Assembly: GCF_963677305.1 (NCBI RefSeq)
Contig: NZ_OY781925.1
Location: 3,004,783 to 3,068,782 of the forward strand
From: an uncultured Holophaga sp.
GTDB taxonomy: Bacteria; Acidobacteriota; Holophagae; Holophagales; Holophagaceae
Length of the DNA: 64,000 nt
Direction of reading: 5' to 3'
The notes beneath the pieces are model-generated. The model made no database searches. It saw nothing but the letters and a program-made list of their open reading frames with translations, and was not told the origin of the DNA. Position 1 is the stretch's first letter. Every line of letters starts with the position of its first letter. Below are positions 18,289-27,194 of this stretch, piece after piece. Position numbers and translations under genes: made by a program.

Positions 18289-19257
18289 CTACATCCGATA
18301 GCTGAGCCCCAGGACGAAGTCGTCGCTGTCCCGGCTGTTGTGGGTGAGGACCCTGTTCCAGATCGCCCGCCCCCCCCAGGGCCCCAGGAAGCGATAGGCT
18401 GCGGTGAGAGAGACCAGTCCCCCCAGGTTGTCCCGTGAGACGCTGCCCGTGCGGGGCAGCTTCTCGTCCAGGAACACGTAGACACCCCCGCCCACCCCGA
18501 GGGTGAACTTCCCCGGCAGGTAGGTGCCCACCAACCAGACTTGAGAGCCCAGGCCGTTGCGGCGCACCACCTGGGGATCCCCTTCATAGAGCCAGGTGAA
18601 GGTCCAATCACAGTGCTCCATCAGGCTTTTGCGGATCTCGGCGCCGAAGGCCAAGCCCTTCTGGTCCTCGATGCTGTTGAGAACGGACTGTCCGGCGAAG
18701 ATCGTGATCTCATCCGGAAGGAGACGCTCCAGCCCCTCCCCCTCCTCCCGGTCCCCGGGCGTGCTCCGCCCCAACCTGCAGCCCACCCCGAGCAGGGTCT
18801 GGTTGCTGTCCGGCCCTCCGTTCACATGGATGCGGTTGAGCTGGAGCCGTCCCAGGGTTGCCTCGCTGGGCCTGAAGGTGGTGCTCACGCTGAAGATGCG
18901 TCCGGTCCCCTGAGTGTTCTCATAGTGGCTATCGGTCCCGATGTCCGTGTCCGCAAAGCCGTAGAGGCCGGCACCGAAGTCCAGGGAGAGGTGGTGCCGG
19001 AGCAGCGGCAGGCTGAGCCAGCCCTGGAGGGCCAGTCCGTCCCGCTTGTGACCATCCAGGTGACCCTCGTTGACGTAGCCCCCTCCCAGGGATAAGCGGG
19101 GGGCGACCCGGACCCGGTAATCCACCTGCCAGGCCATGGCCCGGTCCGTGCGGTCGGGAGTCTGGGCGCTGCCCACCAGGAGCATGAGGTCCGAGGCGCG
19201 CCCGGCCTGCAGTCCGGCCAGCAGGAGCAGGGCAGAGAGAACCCTAGCGCCAGTCAT
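18289..19257 (-). CDS. Predicted outer-membrane beta-barrel protein
   Basis: The 322-residue protein has a clear Sec signal peptide (about residues 1-21, cleaved after GRA). Alternating hydrophobic strands follow, separated by short turns (VDYRVRVAPRLSLGGGYV, HLSLDFGAGLYGF, KFTLGVGGGVYVFLDE, DFVLGLSYRM). That pattern is typical of a 10-14-strand barrel. The last residue is Met rather than the usual Phe. I do not recognise the family. It overlaps the end of the GNAT gene upstream by 14 bases and so is probably translated with it. Confidence 0.65.
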   Translation of the reverse strand: MTGARVLSALLLLAGLQAGRASDLMLLVGSAQTPDRTDRAMAWQVDYRVRVAPRLSLGGGYVNEGHLDGHKRDGLALQGWLSLPLLRHHLSLDFGAGLYGFADTDIGTDSHYENTQGTGRIFSVSTTFRPSEATLGRLQLNRIHVNGGPDSNQTLLGVGCRLGRSTPGDREEGEGLERLLPDEITIFAGQSVLNSIEDQKGLAFGAEIRKSLMEHCDWTFTWLYEGDPQVVRRNGLGSQVWLVGTYLPGKFTLGVGGGVYVFLDEKLPRTGSVSRDNLGGLVSLTAAYRFLGPWGGRAIWNRVLTHNSRDSDDFVLGLSYRM

Positions 19258-20182
19258 CGAGCACCCAGGCTCCTGGATGGCAGAAGCCCTCCAGGTTCGG
19301 ACGATGGAGCGAGATGCCGGTGAGTTGGATGCGGTAACCCCTCTCCAGCAGGGCCTCGTAAGCCCCAGTCCTCGCCGTGTTCACCCCGGCCACCACTTGG
19401 CAGGCCCCCCGGGAGGCAGCCAGGCCCTCGATCTGCTGAAGCAGGGCTCCGAAGCGCCCTGGGGCCCCCGCTCCACCCCGGACGGCGGCGGCTTTCACAT
19501 AGCAGGCCCCACTCCCCCCCTCGCTTCCGGAGCCCAGGTGGCAGAGGGCATAGCCGACCAGCTCCGCGCCTTCATAGAGGCAGAGCAACTCCCCAAGTCC
19601 CGAGGTCAGGGCATGGCGTATCTCCCGGGTCAGGTCCAGTCCCGGCAGGAGGGTCCCGGCCAGCGCCCGGCACGCCTCCAGGCTGGCCTCCCTGGCTTCA
19701 GAGGGCAGCCCCGAGAGGAGCAGCGCCCCGTCGGGAGCCCCCTCGCCCACCTCCCGCCCCATGACGGCACACAGAAAGCGGGGACGAAAGCCGAAGTGCC
19801 CGTACAGGCCGAGGTGCAGGGGACTTTGGGAGAAGGTGTAGAGTCCGGCCTGGCTCACCCCCCAGGTCTCGAAGCAGTTCATGACAGCGCCCATGAGGCG
19901 CTTGGAGAGGCCCTGACCCCAATGGCGGGGATCCACCGAGAGCGGCCCGAAGAAGCCGAAGCTGCCCCAGTGGCTGGCGAAGACACTGCCGACGAGCCGC
20001 CCCTCCACCTCGACTCCGAAGGCCCCCTCCGGGAAGGCATGGAAGCGGGAGGCGACGACTGCTGCGTCGCCGGTGAAAGCCAGGGGGTCCGGAAGCCCGA
20101 TGAAGGTGCCGAAGGCAGTGCGGAAGATCCGGTCCGCCTCGGGCAGGTCGACCTGAGTGAGGGGACGGAGGAGAGGATTCAT
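19244..20182 (-). CDS. GNAT-family N-acetyltransferase
   Basis: This 312-residue acyl-CoA-dependent acetyltransferase appears to have two GNAT folds. The first (about 1-150) has the acetyl-CoA loop in LSVDPRHWGQGLSKRLMGAV. The second half (about 170-312) has LYEGAELVGYALCHLG and ends with a segment resembling the last GNAT strands (GAYEALLERGYRIQLTGIS). The substrate is unknown. The gene begins 15 bases after the small unknown gene and overlaps the outer-membrane barrel gene, within the same-strand run starting at ugd. Confidence 0.75.
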   Translation of the reverse strand: MNPLLRPLTQVDLPEADRIFRTAFGTFIGLPDPLAFTGDAAVVASRFHAFPEGAFGVEVEGRLVGSVFASHWGSFGFFGPLSVDPRHWGQGLSKRLMGAVMNCFETWGVSQAGLYTFSQSPLHLGLYGHFGFRPRFLCAVMGREVGEGAPDGALLLSGLPSEAREASLEACRALAGTLLPGLDLTREIRHALTSGLGELLCLYEGAELVGYALCHLGSGSEGGSGACYVKAAAVRGGAGAPGRFGALLQQIEGLAASRGACQVVAGVNTARTGAYEALLERGYRIQLTGISLHRPNLEGFCHPGAWVLDDWR

Positions 20183-20197
20183 GGAGACTCCGGAGCC

Positions 20198-20491
20198 TCA
20201 GGCAGAGGGCGGCAAGAGGCCCCAGTCCCCCAGGGCCTCGAGCAGATGATGGAGCTGGGCGGCATCCGTGGTGTGGAAGCGGCTCACCAGCTTCCAGCCC
20301 TGGGAGACCCTCTGGTAGCGGTGGAGCCAGAGAAAGGGGCCCTCCCAGGGAGCCTCCCAGCCCTCCCTCGTCCTCACCAGAAAGGCCACAGTCGACCAGG
20401 GGCCGCTGGAGAGGATGCGGCGACCGACTTCCTCGAGGCCCCCCTCACCATCCTGTTCCAGGATCAGATCGTCGAGATCCGGGATGATCAT
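20198..20491 (-). CDS. Small protein of unknown function downstream of tatC
   Basis: A 97-residue soluble protein whose ATG overlaps the tatC stop (ATGA), a strong sign that it is real and co-translated. It is acidic at the N terminus (IPDLDDLILEQDGEGGLEE) and aromatic in the middle (FLWLHRYQRVSQGWKLVSRF). No signal peptide or membrane segment is visible. I do not recognise it. A link to Tat export is only suggested by position. Confidence 0.65.
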   Translation of the reverse strand: MIIPDLDDLILEQDGEGGLEEVGRRILSSGPWSTVAFLVRTREGWEAPWEGPFLWLHRYQRVSQGWKLVSRFHTTDAAQLHHLLEALGDWGLLPPSA

Positions 20492-21306
20492 GTCTTCCTG
20501 GGCTCGGCGAGCCAGGCCACGATGACCGAGACAAAGTACAGCGCGAAGAGGATCACGCTGAAGAAGACGGTGGTCACCACCACATCGCCGGGGGTGAGGA
20601 AGGCACTGGCGATGATGATGATCACGGTTGCGTGCCGCCAGTATTTGATCAGCCACCGGGCAGTCACGATCCTGAAGCGGGCCAGGAAGAAGGTGAGCAC
20701 CGGCAACTCGAACATGATCCCCACCGTCAGCAGGGTGTAGAGAAAGAGATCGAGATAGGCGTCAATGTGGAGGTTGGCCCGGAGACCGGCCGCCTTGGCC
20801 TCCTGGAAGAGGATGTCCCCCAGGAACTTGAAGGCCTGGAAGTAGGCGAAGACCGCCCCCAGGACGAACATCCCGCTGGTGACAAGCACGAAGGGGACCA
20901 CGTACTTCCGCTCGTTCATATGCAGCCCAGGGCGGATGAAGGCCCAGAGCTGATAGAAGATGAAGGGCGAGCTGATGAAGATGGCGGCCCAGAAGCTGAG
21001 GCGCATCAGACTGAAGAAGGGCTCGGCCAGGTCCGTGAAGGCCCAGGGCTGGAGGGCGGCCACCGGCTGCCCCATCTGGCGCGCCATCGCGTTCAGGAAG
21101 GGGACCTGGGCCCAGTGCCAGAGCAGGAAGCGCAGGGGGGGGATGCCCTTGAGAGGCGCAAGGTACGACTGGAGACCAAAAGGAAAGCTGTAGGTGACGG
21201 CGAAGGCCACCACCACGGCGAGGATGGCACGGGTCAGGCGCACCCGCAGCTCCTGCAGGTGCTCCCAGAAGCTCATCTGGTTCGGGGGCGTTTCCGGGAT
21301 CGGCAC
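20488..21306 (-). CDS. tatC: Twin-arginine translocase subunit TatC
   Basis: TatC is the six-helix inner-membrane receptor for twin-arginine signal peptides. The 272-residue protein shows the cytoplasmic start MSFWEHLQELRVRLTRAI, the motif SPFIFYQLWAFIRPGL after the second helix, and the late FARFRIVTARWLIKYWRHA region. Length is normal. The GTG at 21306 is taken as start; an ATG ten codons in (21276) is also possible. It follows tatA by 18 bases, and no tatB is seen nearby, so this is probably a TatA/TatC system. Confidence 0.93.
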   Translation of the reverse strand: MPIPETPPNQMSFWEHLQELRVRLTRAILAVVVAFAVTYSFPFGLQSYLAPLKGIPPLRFLLWHWAQVPFLNAMARQMGQPVAALQPWAFTDLAEPFFSLMRLSFWAAIFISSPFIFYQLWAFIRPGLHMNERKYVVPFVLVTSGMFVLGAVFAYFQAFKFLGDILFQEAKAAGLRANLHIDAYLDLFLYTLLTVGIMFELPVLTFFLARFRIVTARWLIKYWRHATVIIIIASAFLTPGDVVVTTVFFSVILFALYFVSVIVAWLAEPRKT

Positions 21307-21324
21307 GTTCGGGCTCGCCCCTGT

Positions 21325-21498
21325 CTACTTCTTGTCCTCGTCGTCCTTCAGAGGCGCTGTCAGCTCGCGGCTGGCCTTCTTGAACTCCTGGATGCCCTTG
21401 CCCAGGGACTTGCCCAGCTCCGGCAGCTTGGAGGGGCCGAAGAGCAGCAGCAGGACCAGCCCGATCAGCAGAATTTCGGTGACACCAAGATTGCCCAT
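21325..21498 (-). CDS. tatA: Sec-independent translocase protein TatA
   Basis: This 57-residue protein has one membrane helix and then an amphipathic helix. It reads [20 protein letters not shown] followed by [20 protein letters not shown]. The [14 protein letters not shown] hinge is diagnostic of TatA. The tail is short and charged and ends DEDKK. TatA oligomers form the transient pore used with TatC. AGGAGC lies upstream of the ATG. It lies directly before tatC and about 65 bases after ugd on the same strand. Confidence 0.95.
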   Translation of the reverse strand: MGNLGVTEILLIGLVLLLLFGPSKLPELGKSLGKGIQEFKKASRELTAPLKDDEDKK

Positions 21499-21562
21499 GG
21501 ATAGCTCCTGTCCGCCTTGGAATTTAGGCTGGAGTCCGTCTCAATGCAATGGGAGAAACGCC

Positions 21563-22927
21563 TCAGACCGTGAGTCGGCCAATGGAGTGGTAGACCCAGC
21601 CCTTGGCCTTCATCTCCTCCGGGCGCCAAAGGTTCCGGCCATCGAAGATCACCTTGGCCTTCAGCCTCGCGGCCACCGCCTCCAGATCGGCCTTCTGATA
21701 CTGGGGCCACTCGGTGGCCACCAGGAGGGCATCGGCCCCCTCGCAGGCCGCCATGGGATCCTCCACGTACTGGACGCGGTCCCCGATGCGGGCCTTCACA
21801 TTGGGCATGGCCTCGAAGTCATGGACCACCAGCTCGGCCCCCTGGGAGAGGAGGTTCTCGATGAGCTCCAGGGCCATGGTCTCGCGGATGTCATCGGTGT
21901 GGGCCTTGAAGGCCAAGCCCCAGAGGGCGAAGCGCCGCCCGGTGAGGGGGGCGGGGTGGGCGGTGTCGCAGCCATAGTAGGCCCGCACCTTGCGGGCGAG
22001 CACCTGCTTCTGATGCCGGTTGACCTCAACGGTGGCCTCCAGGCAGCGCAGCCCCTGGCCGTTCTCCCGGCCCACCTTGAGGAGGGCCTGCAGGTCCTTG
22101 GGGAAGCAGCTGCCACCGAAGCCGGGGCCGGGATTCAGGAAGTAGCGGCCGATGCGGTGATCGCTGCCGATGCCGGCCTTCACGTAGTCCACATCGGCAC
22201 CCACCCGCTCGCAGAGGGCTGCGATCTCGTTCATGAAGCTGATGCGGAGGGCCAGCATGGCATTGGCCGTGTACTTGGTCATTTCTGCACTGGGGGGGTC
22301 CATGCGGAACCACTTGCCGGCCTCGGGATTCCGGGCGATGGCGGCATCCAGGTGGGCCTGGTAGAGGGCCTTCATGGTGGCGGCGGCCTCATCGCTGCGG
22401 CAGCCGACGACAACCCGGTCGGGGAGGAGGAAGTCATCGATGGCCGAGCCCTCGCGGAGGAACTCGGGGTTGGAGACCACCTCGAAAGCCCTGTCGGTGC
22501 GGGCTGCGATGGTGGCGGTCACCTTTGCGGCGGTGCCCACGGGCACAGTGCTCTTGTCCACCACGATCAGGGGCCTGGCGTCCGCAGGGCGGAGCGCCAT
22601 GGCCTCCCCGATGCCGCCGGCCACCGCCAGGACGTACTGCAGATCCGCGCTGCCGTCCTCGCTCTGGGGGGTGCCGACACAAATGAAGGCGACATCGGCG
22701 GTGGGGATGCCCTCCTTGAGGTCCAGGCCGAAGCGGAGGGCTCCACTGGCCTGATGTTTCTGCAGCAGCTCATCCAGGCCGGGCTCGTAGATGGGGGAGA
22801 TGCCCTCGCGCAGCTTGGCGACCTTGGCGGCATCGACATCGACACCCAGCACCCGGTGGCCGGCATCGGCAAACCCCACGGCAGCGACGAGACCCACATA
22901 ACCCGAACCGACAACCACGACTTCCAT
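21563..22927 (-). CDS. ugd: UDP-glucose 6-dehydrogenase
   Basis: This enzyme oxidises UDP-glucose to UDP-glucuronate with two NAD+, feeding capsule, lipopolysaccharide or aminoarabinose synthesis. The 454-residue protein has the NAD-binding start VVVVGSGYVGLV, the catalytic cysteine in GFGGSCFPKDL, and a C-terminal UDP-binding domain with FALWGLAFKAHTDDIRE. Length is typical. The ATG at 22927 has AGGTGG five bases upstream; an in-frame GTG at 22936 is less likely. It heads the - strand run through tatA. An ArnD-like gene 11 kb away could use a downstream product, but no other arn gene is present. Confidence 0.94.
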   Translation of the reverse strand: MEVVVVGSGYVGLVAAVGFADAGHRVLGVDVDAAKVAKLREGISPIYEPGLDELLQKHQASGALRFGLDLKEGIPTADVAFICVGTPQSEDGSADLQYVLAVAGGIGEAMALRPADARPLIVVDKSTVPVGTAAKVTATIAARTDRAFEVVSNPEFLREGSAIDDFLLPDRVVVGCRSDEAAATMKALYQAHLDAAIARNPEAGKWFRMDPPSAEMTKYTANAMLALRISFMNEIAALCERVGADVDYVKAGIGSDHRIGRYFLNPGPGFGGSCFPKDLQALLKVGRENGQGLRCLEATVEVNRHQKQVLARKVRAYYGCDTAHPAPLTGRRFALWGLAFKAHTDDIRETMALELIENLLSQGAELVVHDFEAMPNVKARIGDRVQYVEDPMAACEGADALLVATEWPQYQKADLEAVAARLKAKVIFDGRNLWRPEEMKAKGWVYHSIGRLTV

Positions 22928-23023
22928 GTCTTCCACCTATCAAGCTGCAGTGAGAGTTTCCGCTGTTCCAAACCTGACAAGTCTACCGACCCGACCCGGG
23001 GCAGTCCATGATGGTGGAGTAGG

Positions 23024-23737
23024 ATGAAGGGCTGGGAGGCCGAATTGCTGTACGCGATGCTGCTCGATGGAAAGGGCGTCAACCTCTGGGAGGTGGTGCT
23101 CCATGCTGGCTCCGTGGCCAAGGGTGTCATGCTGCTCCTGGCGGCCTTTTCGGTCGTCAGCTGGGTGATCATTTTCCAGAAGGGAACCATGCTTGGCCGC
23201 TCCCGGAGGATCACCGAAAAGTTCCGCTCGGCTTTCCGCAAGTCCACGTCCTGGAACGACTTTTACAAGCAGACAGCCAAATTCGAGATCTGCCCCATGG
23301 TCGGGCTGTTCAATGCGGGACACAGCGAGCTGAGCTACCAGCTCCGTCCCCTCCCCGGGGAGAAGCCCCAGATCCGCAGCATGGAAGCCGTGGAGCGCAG
23401 CCTGCAGCGGGCCTCGGTGGTGGAGATGGGCCGGATGGAGAAGGGCCTGGGCATCCTGGCCACCATCGCCGCCGTCAGCCCCTTCGTCGGCCTCTTCGGC
23501 ACGGTCTGGGGCATCATCGACGCCTTCCGCGGCATCGGGACCACGGGCAGTGCCAGCTTGGCCACCGTGGCCATCCCCATCTCCGAGGCCCTGGTGGCTA
23601 CGGCCCTCGGGCTGGTGGCGGCCATTCCCGCCCTCATGGCCTACAACTTCTTCCAGGGACAACTCAAGCAGTGGCAGACCGAACTGGATGACTTCGCCCT
23701 CGAGTTCATCAGCTTGACGGAGCGGAATTTCACCTGA
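23024..23737 (+). CDS. MotA/TolQ/ExbB proton channel family protein (lone copy)
   Basis: This second ExbB/TolQ-type channel subunit has 237 residues. Membrane segments lie near 22-48, near 140-162 (AVSPFVGLFGTVWGIIDAF) and near 185-208 (LVATALGLVAAIPALMAYNFF). The short first periplasmic part and helix sequences look more like TolQ than the ExbB at 11.4 kb. No ExbD/TolR, TolA or TolB gene follows; the next genes are DUF309 and nadB. Its partner must be encoded elsewhere or shared with the tonB operon. Confidence 0.88.
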   Translation: MKGWEAELLYAMLLDGKGVNLWEVVLHAGSVAKGVMLLLAAFSVVSWVIIFQKGTMLGRSRRITEKFRSAFRKSTSWNDFYKQTAKFEICPMVGLFNAGHSELSYQLRPLPGEKPQIRSMEAVERSLQRASVVEMGRMEKGLGILATIAAVSPFVGLFGTVWGIIDAFRGIGTTGSASLATVAIPISEALVATALGLVAAIPALMAYNFFQGQLKQWQTELDDFALEFISLTERNFT

Positions 23738-23748
23738 TCCTTCCCACC

Positions 23749-24540
23749 ATGACCCCCTCCCTGTCCGCCCCCTGTGATGCCCGGCCAGTCTTCTGGCAGC
23801 GCCAGCCACGGATGCCGCTTCCGGTGATGCGCCTCCTCCGCAGCCGCCTGGCGGCGGCCATGAAGGAGGGGCGACGGAGATCCCTCCTTGCCTGGCCGAC
23901 GATCCTGGGCGCTCCTCGACTGCTTGAGCAGCACCCGGAGGGGATCCCTTGGCCCCTCCTCATGGAGAAGGCCTCCAACCTCTTGTCACCCCTTGGGTTC
24001 CACCAGCCGGAAGACAGCTGGAGCAAGGACCTGGCCGCCTTCCCCGACAGCGCTACCCTGGGGGAGACGGGTTGGCTGCCCCATGGCTCCTGGGCCCCCA
24101 TGAGCGCCCTCGTCAGCCTCCGATCCGGAGTCATGCTCCTGGCCCTGATGGGCAACCCCGAGGTGCCCGGCTTCGGACTGCAGGTCGCCGCCACCCTATT
24201 CAACTCCGCGCTCTACCATGAATGCCACGATGTGCTCGAGCCCCTCTGGGAGGCCAGCCGCGGGCACACCAAGGCGGGGCTCCAGGGACTGATCCTCCTT
24301 GCTGCCGGCTTCCACCATCAGCAGCTCCACAACCTGGACGGCATGTCGGGGCTCTGGGAGGACGCCTGCAGCCTCCTGGTCCCCCGGGCGGGAGAGCTGA
24401 CGACCCCCTGGGGGGTTCTGGACTACTCGGCGGCCCTGGAGGCCGCCACGGCACGGCTGGAATGGCTGGCGGGAAAGGACCGGGACTCCAACCTGGCCCC
24501 CCTCTGGGAGATGCCGCGCCCCACCTGGGAGCTGCTGTGA
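23749..24540 (+). CDS. DUF309 domain-containing protein
   Basis: This 263-residue protein carries the DUF309 signature at about residues 155-225. It has YHECHDVLEPLWEAS, then GLQGLILLAAGFHH and a following helix, which form a small helical bundle with conserved His and Glu. The N-terminal 150 residues have no motif I recognise. The function of DUF309 is unknown. It begins 11 bases after the TolQ-like gene, and its stop overlaps the GTG start of nadB, so it probably lies in an operon with nadB. Confidence 0.75.
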   Translation: MTPSLSAPCDARPVFWQRQPRMPLPVMRLLRSRLAAAMKEGRRRSLLAWPTILGAPRLLEQHPEGIPWPLLMEKASNLLSPLGFHQPEDSWSKDLAAFPDSATLGETGWLPHGSWAPMSALVSLRSGVMLLALMGNPEVPGFGLQVAATLFNSALYHECHDVLEPLWEASRGHTKAGLQGLILLAAGFHHQQLHNLDGMSGLWEDACSLLVPRAGELTTPWGVLDYSAALEAATARLEWLAGKDRDSNLAPLWEMPRPTWELL

Positions 24541-26108
24541 TTGCATGCGATGTTCTGGTTCTGGGTGGTGGCATCGCGGGCTGTACGGCAGCCCTCAGGG
24601 CAGCGGAGCTGGGCGCCGACGTGATCCTCACCGTCAAGGATGAGCTGGGAGAGACCAACACGGCTTACGCCCAGGGGGGTATCGTGGGTCCGGCCCATCC
24701 CGACGCCGGGGACTCCCCAGAGCTCCTGGCCCGGGACATCGAATCGGCAGGGGCCGGCCTGTGCAGGCCCAGTGCCGTGGCCCAGCTGGCCAACCAGGGG
24801 CCCAGCCTTTGCTGTGACTTCCTGTGGCGTCAGCTGGGGGTCCCCTTCGACACGGATGAGAGGGGCGCACTGGAGCCGACGCAGGAGGCGGCCCACTCCG
24901 CCCGCCGGATCCTGCACGCCAAAGACGCCACCGGAAGAGCCATCCAGGACGCCCTCAGCCGGGCCGTCCTGGCCTCGCCCCGGATCCGGGTCATGGAGCA
25001 GAACACCCTGGTGGACCTGATCACCGTGCCCCATCACAGCCGTGACCCCCGCAAGGTCTATGACCCCATCCAGGTCTGGGGGGCATACCTGCTGGACACG
25101 CTCACGGGCCAAGTGGAGATGGCTCTGGCCAAGCGCACCATCATGGCAACCGGCGGCCTGGGCTATCTCTACCTCCACACCTCCAATCCCCCCTCGGCCA
25201 CCGGCGACGGACTGGCCGCCGCCTACCGGGCCAGCGCCCGCATGGTGAACTGCGAATACGTCCAGTTCCACCCGACGACCCTCTTCATCCCCGGCAAGCC
25301 CAGACGCCTGCTCACCGAAGCCCTGAGGGGCGAAGGCGCACACCTGGTGAACCGCAAGGGAGAGCGCTTCATGACCCGGTACGCCCCCGGCCAGATGGAG
25401 CTCGCACCCCGGGATGTCGTCAGCCGGGCCATCTTCCAGGAGATGGCGGCCACCGGAGAGCTCTGCGCCTTCCTGGATCTCGCCCCCCTGCTGCCGAAGC
25501 TGGATCTGGAGTCCCGCTTCCCCAACATCCTGGCCACCTGCCGCGCAGAGGGGATCGATCCCATCCGGCAGCCCATTCCCGTGGTCCCCGCCGCCCACTA
25601 CTTCTGTGGCGGCATCGCCGTGGACGCCGATGGCCGCACCAACCTGCCGGGCCTCTACGCCGTGGGGGAGGTGGCCTGCACCGGCCTCCACGGGGCCAAC
25701 CGTCTGGCCTCGACCTCACTCCTGGAGGGGCTCCTCTGGGGCTACCGATCCGCGCAGGCAGCGGTGGAGGCCTGCCACACCACGGCCATGATTCCGGAGG
25801 GTGACCTGGAACCCTGGCGCGCACCCGCCAACACCCTGCAGCCCGACCCCCTCCTCATCGAGCAGGACTGGAACAGCATCCGGACCACCCTCTGGAACTA
25901 CGCCGGCATCGTCCGCACCAGCGCACGGCTGCAGCGGGCCTACAACGACATGGGGTATTTCTACCACCGCATCGAGGCTTTCTATCGAGAAGCCCCCCTC
26001 TCCCGCAAGCTCCTGGAACTCCGCAACGGCGCCATCTGCGCCCGCCTCATCCTCAAGGCAGCTCTCCAGAACCCCATCTCCCGTGGCTGCCACTATCGGG
26101 TGAACTGA
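24537..26108 (+). CDS. nadB: L-aspartate oxidase
   Basis: NadB oxidises L-aspartate to iminoaspartate, the first step of de novo NAD synthesis; NadA then makes quinolinate. The 523-residue FAD flavoprotein has the dinucleotide motif VLVLGGGIAGCTAAL at the start, the TNTAYAQGGIVGP flavin-domain segment, and active-site regions VQFHPTTLF and LTEALRGEGAHLVN. A late FAD-binding block GLHGANRLASTSLLEGL and the C-terminal helical domain complete it. The GTG at 24537 overlaps the DUF309 stop. nadA and nadC are not in the window; nadE is at 36 kb. Confidence 0.93.
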   Translation: MIACDVLVLGGGIAGCTAALRAAELGADVILTVKDELGETNTAYAQGGIVGPAHPDAGDSPELLARDIESAGAGLCRPSAVAQLANQGPSLCCDFLWRQLGVPFDTDERGALEPTQEAAHSARRILHAKDATGRAIQDALSRAVLASPRIRVMEQNTLVDLITVPHHSRDPRKVYDPIQVWGAYLLDTLTGQVEMALAKRTIMATGGLGYLYLHTSNPPSATGDGLAAAYRASARMVNCEYVQFHPTTLFIPGKPRRLLTEALRGEGAHLVNRKGERFMTRYAPGQMELAPRDVVSRAIFQEMAATGELCAFLDLAPLLPKLDLESRFPNILATCRAEGIDPIRQPIPVVPAAHYFCGGIAVDADGRTNLPGLYAVGEVACTGLHGANRLASTSLLEGLLWGYRSAQAAVEACHTTAMIPEGDLEPWRAPANTLQPDPLLIEQDWNSIRTTLWNYAGIVRTSARLQRAYNDMGYFYHRIEAFYREAPLSRKLLELRNGAICARLILKAALQNPISRGCHYRVN

Positions 26109-26157
26109 AGCTCTGCGTCGCGACTTGGGGATTCCTTGGTGGTGGATCTTTTTCAGT

Positions 26158-27147
26158 TCAGTGCGGCAAATGCGTGGGCGCCGCCCCGACCCGGACCTTG
26201 AGGGCTGCCTGGCGCTCCTGGATGATGGCCTGGGCGATCTGGCGGACCCGCAGCCAGAGCCACTTCCCCGTGGGACTGTCGGCCCGGTAGTCCGCCGGAC
26301 CGAAGTGGTCGATGCGGCCATCCCGGCGCAACCGCTCCACCTGCTCCAGGCTCAGGTCGCTGTGGTCGTCATAGACCGCATAGGCGGTCCCGCCGTTCTG
26401 GCGCATGACCGAGAAGGCCGGCACATCGCTGGGGCCATCGGCGATGTAGATCATGTGCTGGAAAGGCACACGGCGGTCTTCGGCACGCATGGTGGAGTTC
26501 ACATCGATGCTGGCGTTCTTGTTCCCGCCCTTGTTGATCTCGAAGAGGGCCCGGGTCTTGCTCGTGTTGTCGTAGGCCACGGCGATCTGAGTGATGCCGG
26601 ACTTGGGGAAGAGAGAGGGAGGGGCCTTGGACTCGTCCAAGGACACGGTGGCCTCGGGATCAAAGTGCGGCTCGGCAGGGTTTTCGATGAACTCCGAAGC
26701 CCAGATGCCGTCCACATAGGGCCGGATGGAGCTGCCCTCGATCATCTCCCTGAGGCCGGTGGAGACGATGTAGTGCTCGAGCTTAAGCTCGAAGCGCCCC
26801 GCATCGGGCAGCTCGGCGAGCTTGTCCCGGAGGTAAGGAAAGAAGTCAGGCAGGCCCGGATGGAAGCGGATCCGTGCCCCCAGCTCCCGGAGCCGGGCAT
26901 TGGTGAGCCCCTGCATCTGGCCGTGCTGGACGTAGGTGAGGAGGTGGTTCAGGTAGGAGTTGTCCCCGCTCACGTTCACACCCAGCTGCCGGTAGTAGGC
27001 AGGCAGCGCATTCACCTCCCGCCAGAACTGGGCGGCATCGACCCGGTATTCCTCGAAGATGGGGTCCTGCATATAGCCCGGGATCAGCGTCTTGTCGAAA
27101 TCCCAGACGAGGGCGATGACGTTCTGGGGATGGAGAGGCGTGGTCAT
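26158..27147 (-). CDS. HAD-superfamily hydrolase (phosphatase)
   Basis: This 329-residue cytoplasmic haloacid-dehalogenase-type phosphatase has motif I WDFDKTLIPG with the nucleophile Asp and general acid Asp. Motif II is probably IVSTGL. The metal-binding motif IV is IYIADGPSDVPAF. A large helical cap lies between motifs I and II (about residues 25-130). The layout resembles phosphoserine-phosphatase-like proteins, but the cap is larger and the substrate is not evident. It is divergent from the TetR gene 47 bases away and convergent with nadB. Confidence 0.8.
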   Translation of the reverse strand: MTTPLHPQNVIALVWDFDKTLIPGYMQDPIFEEYRVDAAQFWREVNALPAYYRQLGVNVSGDNSYLNHLLTYVQHGQMQGLTNARLRELGARIRFHPGLPDFFPYLRDKLAELPDAGRFELKLEHYIVSTGLREMIEGSSIRPYVDGIWASEFIENPAEPHFDPEATVSLDESKAPPSLFPKSGITQIAVAYDNTSKTRALFEINKGGNKNASIDVNSTMRAEDRRVPFQHMIYIADGPSDVPAFSVMRQNGGTAYAVYDDHSDLSLEQVERLRRDGRIDHFGPADYRADSPTGKWLWLRVRQIAQAIIQERQAALKVRVGAAPTHLPH

Positions 27148-27194
27148 GATACAAGAGTGCTACCAGGCGGGATCCAAGGGAAGAGCCCGCGGCC

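Noticed and set aside
13472..20740. Several frames of 400-680 codons on the + strand opposite AtoE, DUF512, Uup, GNAT and TatC
   Set aside because: Same artefact; no start signals, no motifs, and they lie wholly over well-supported genes.
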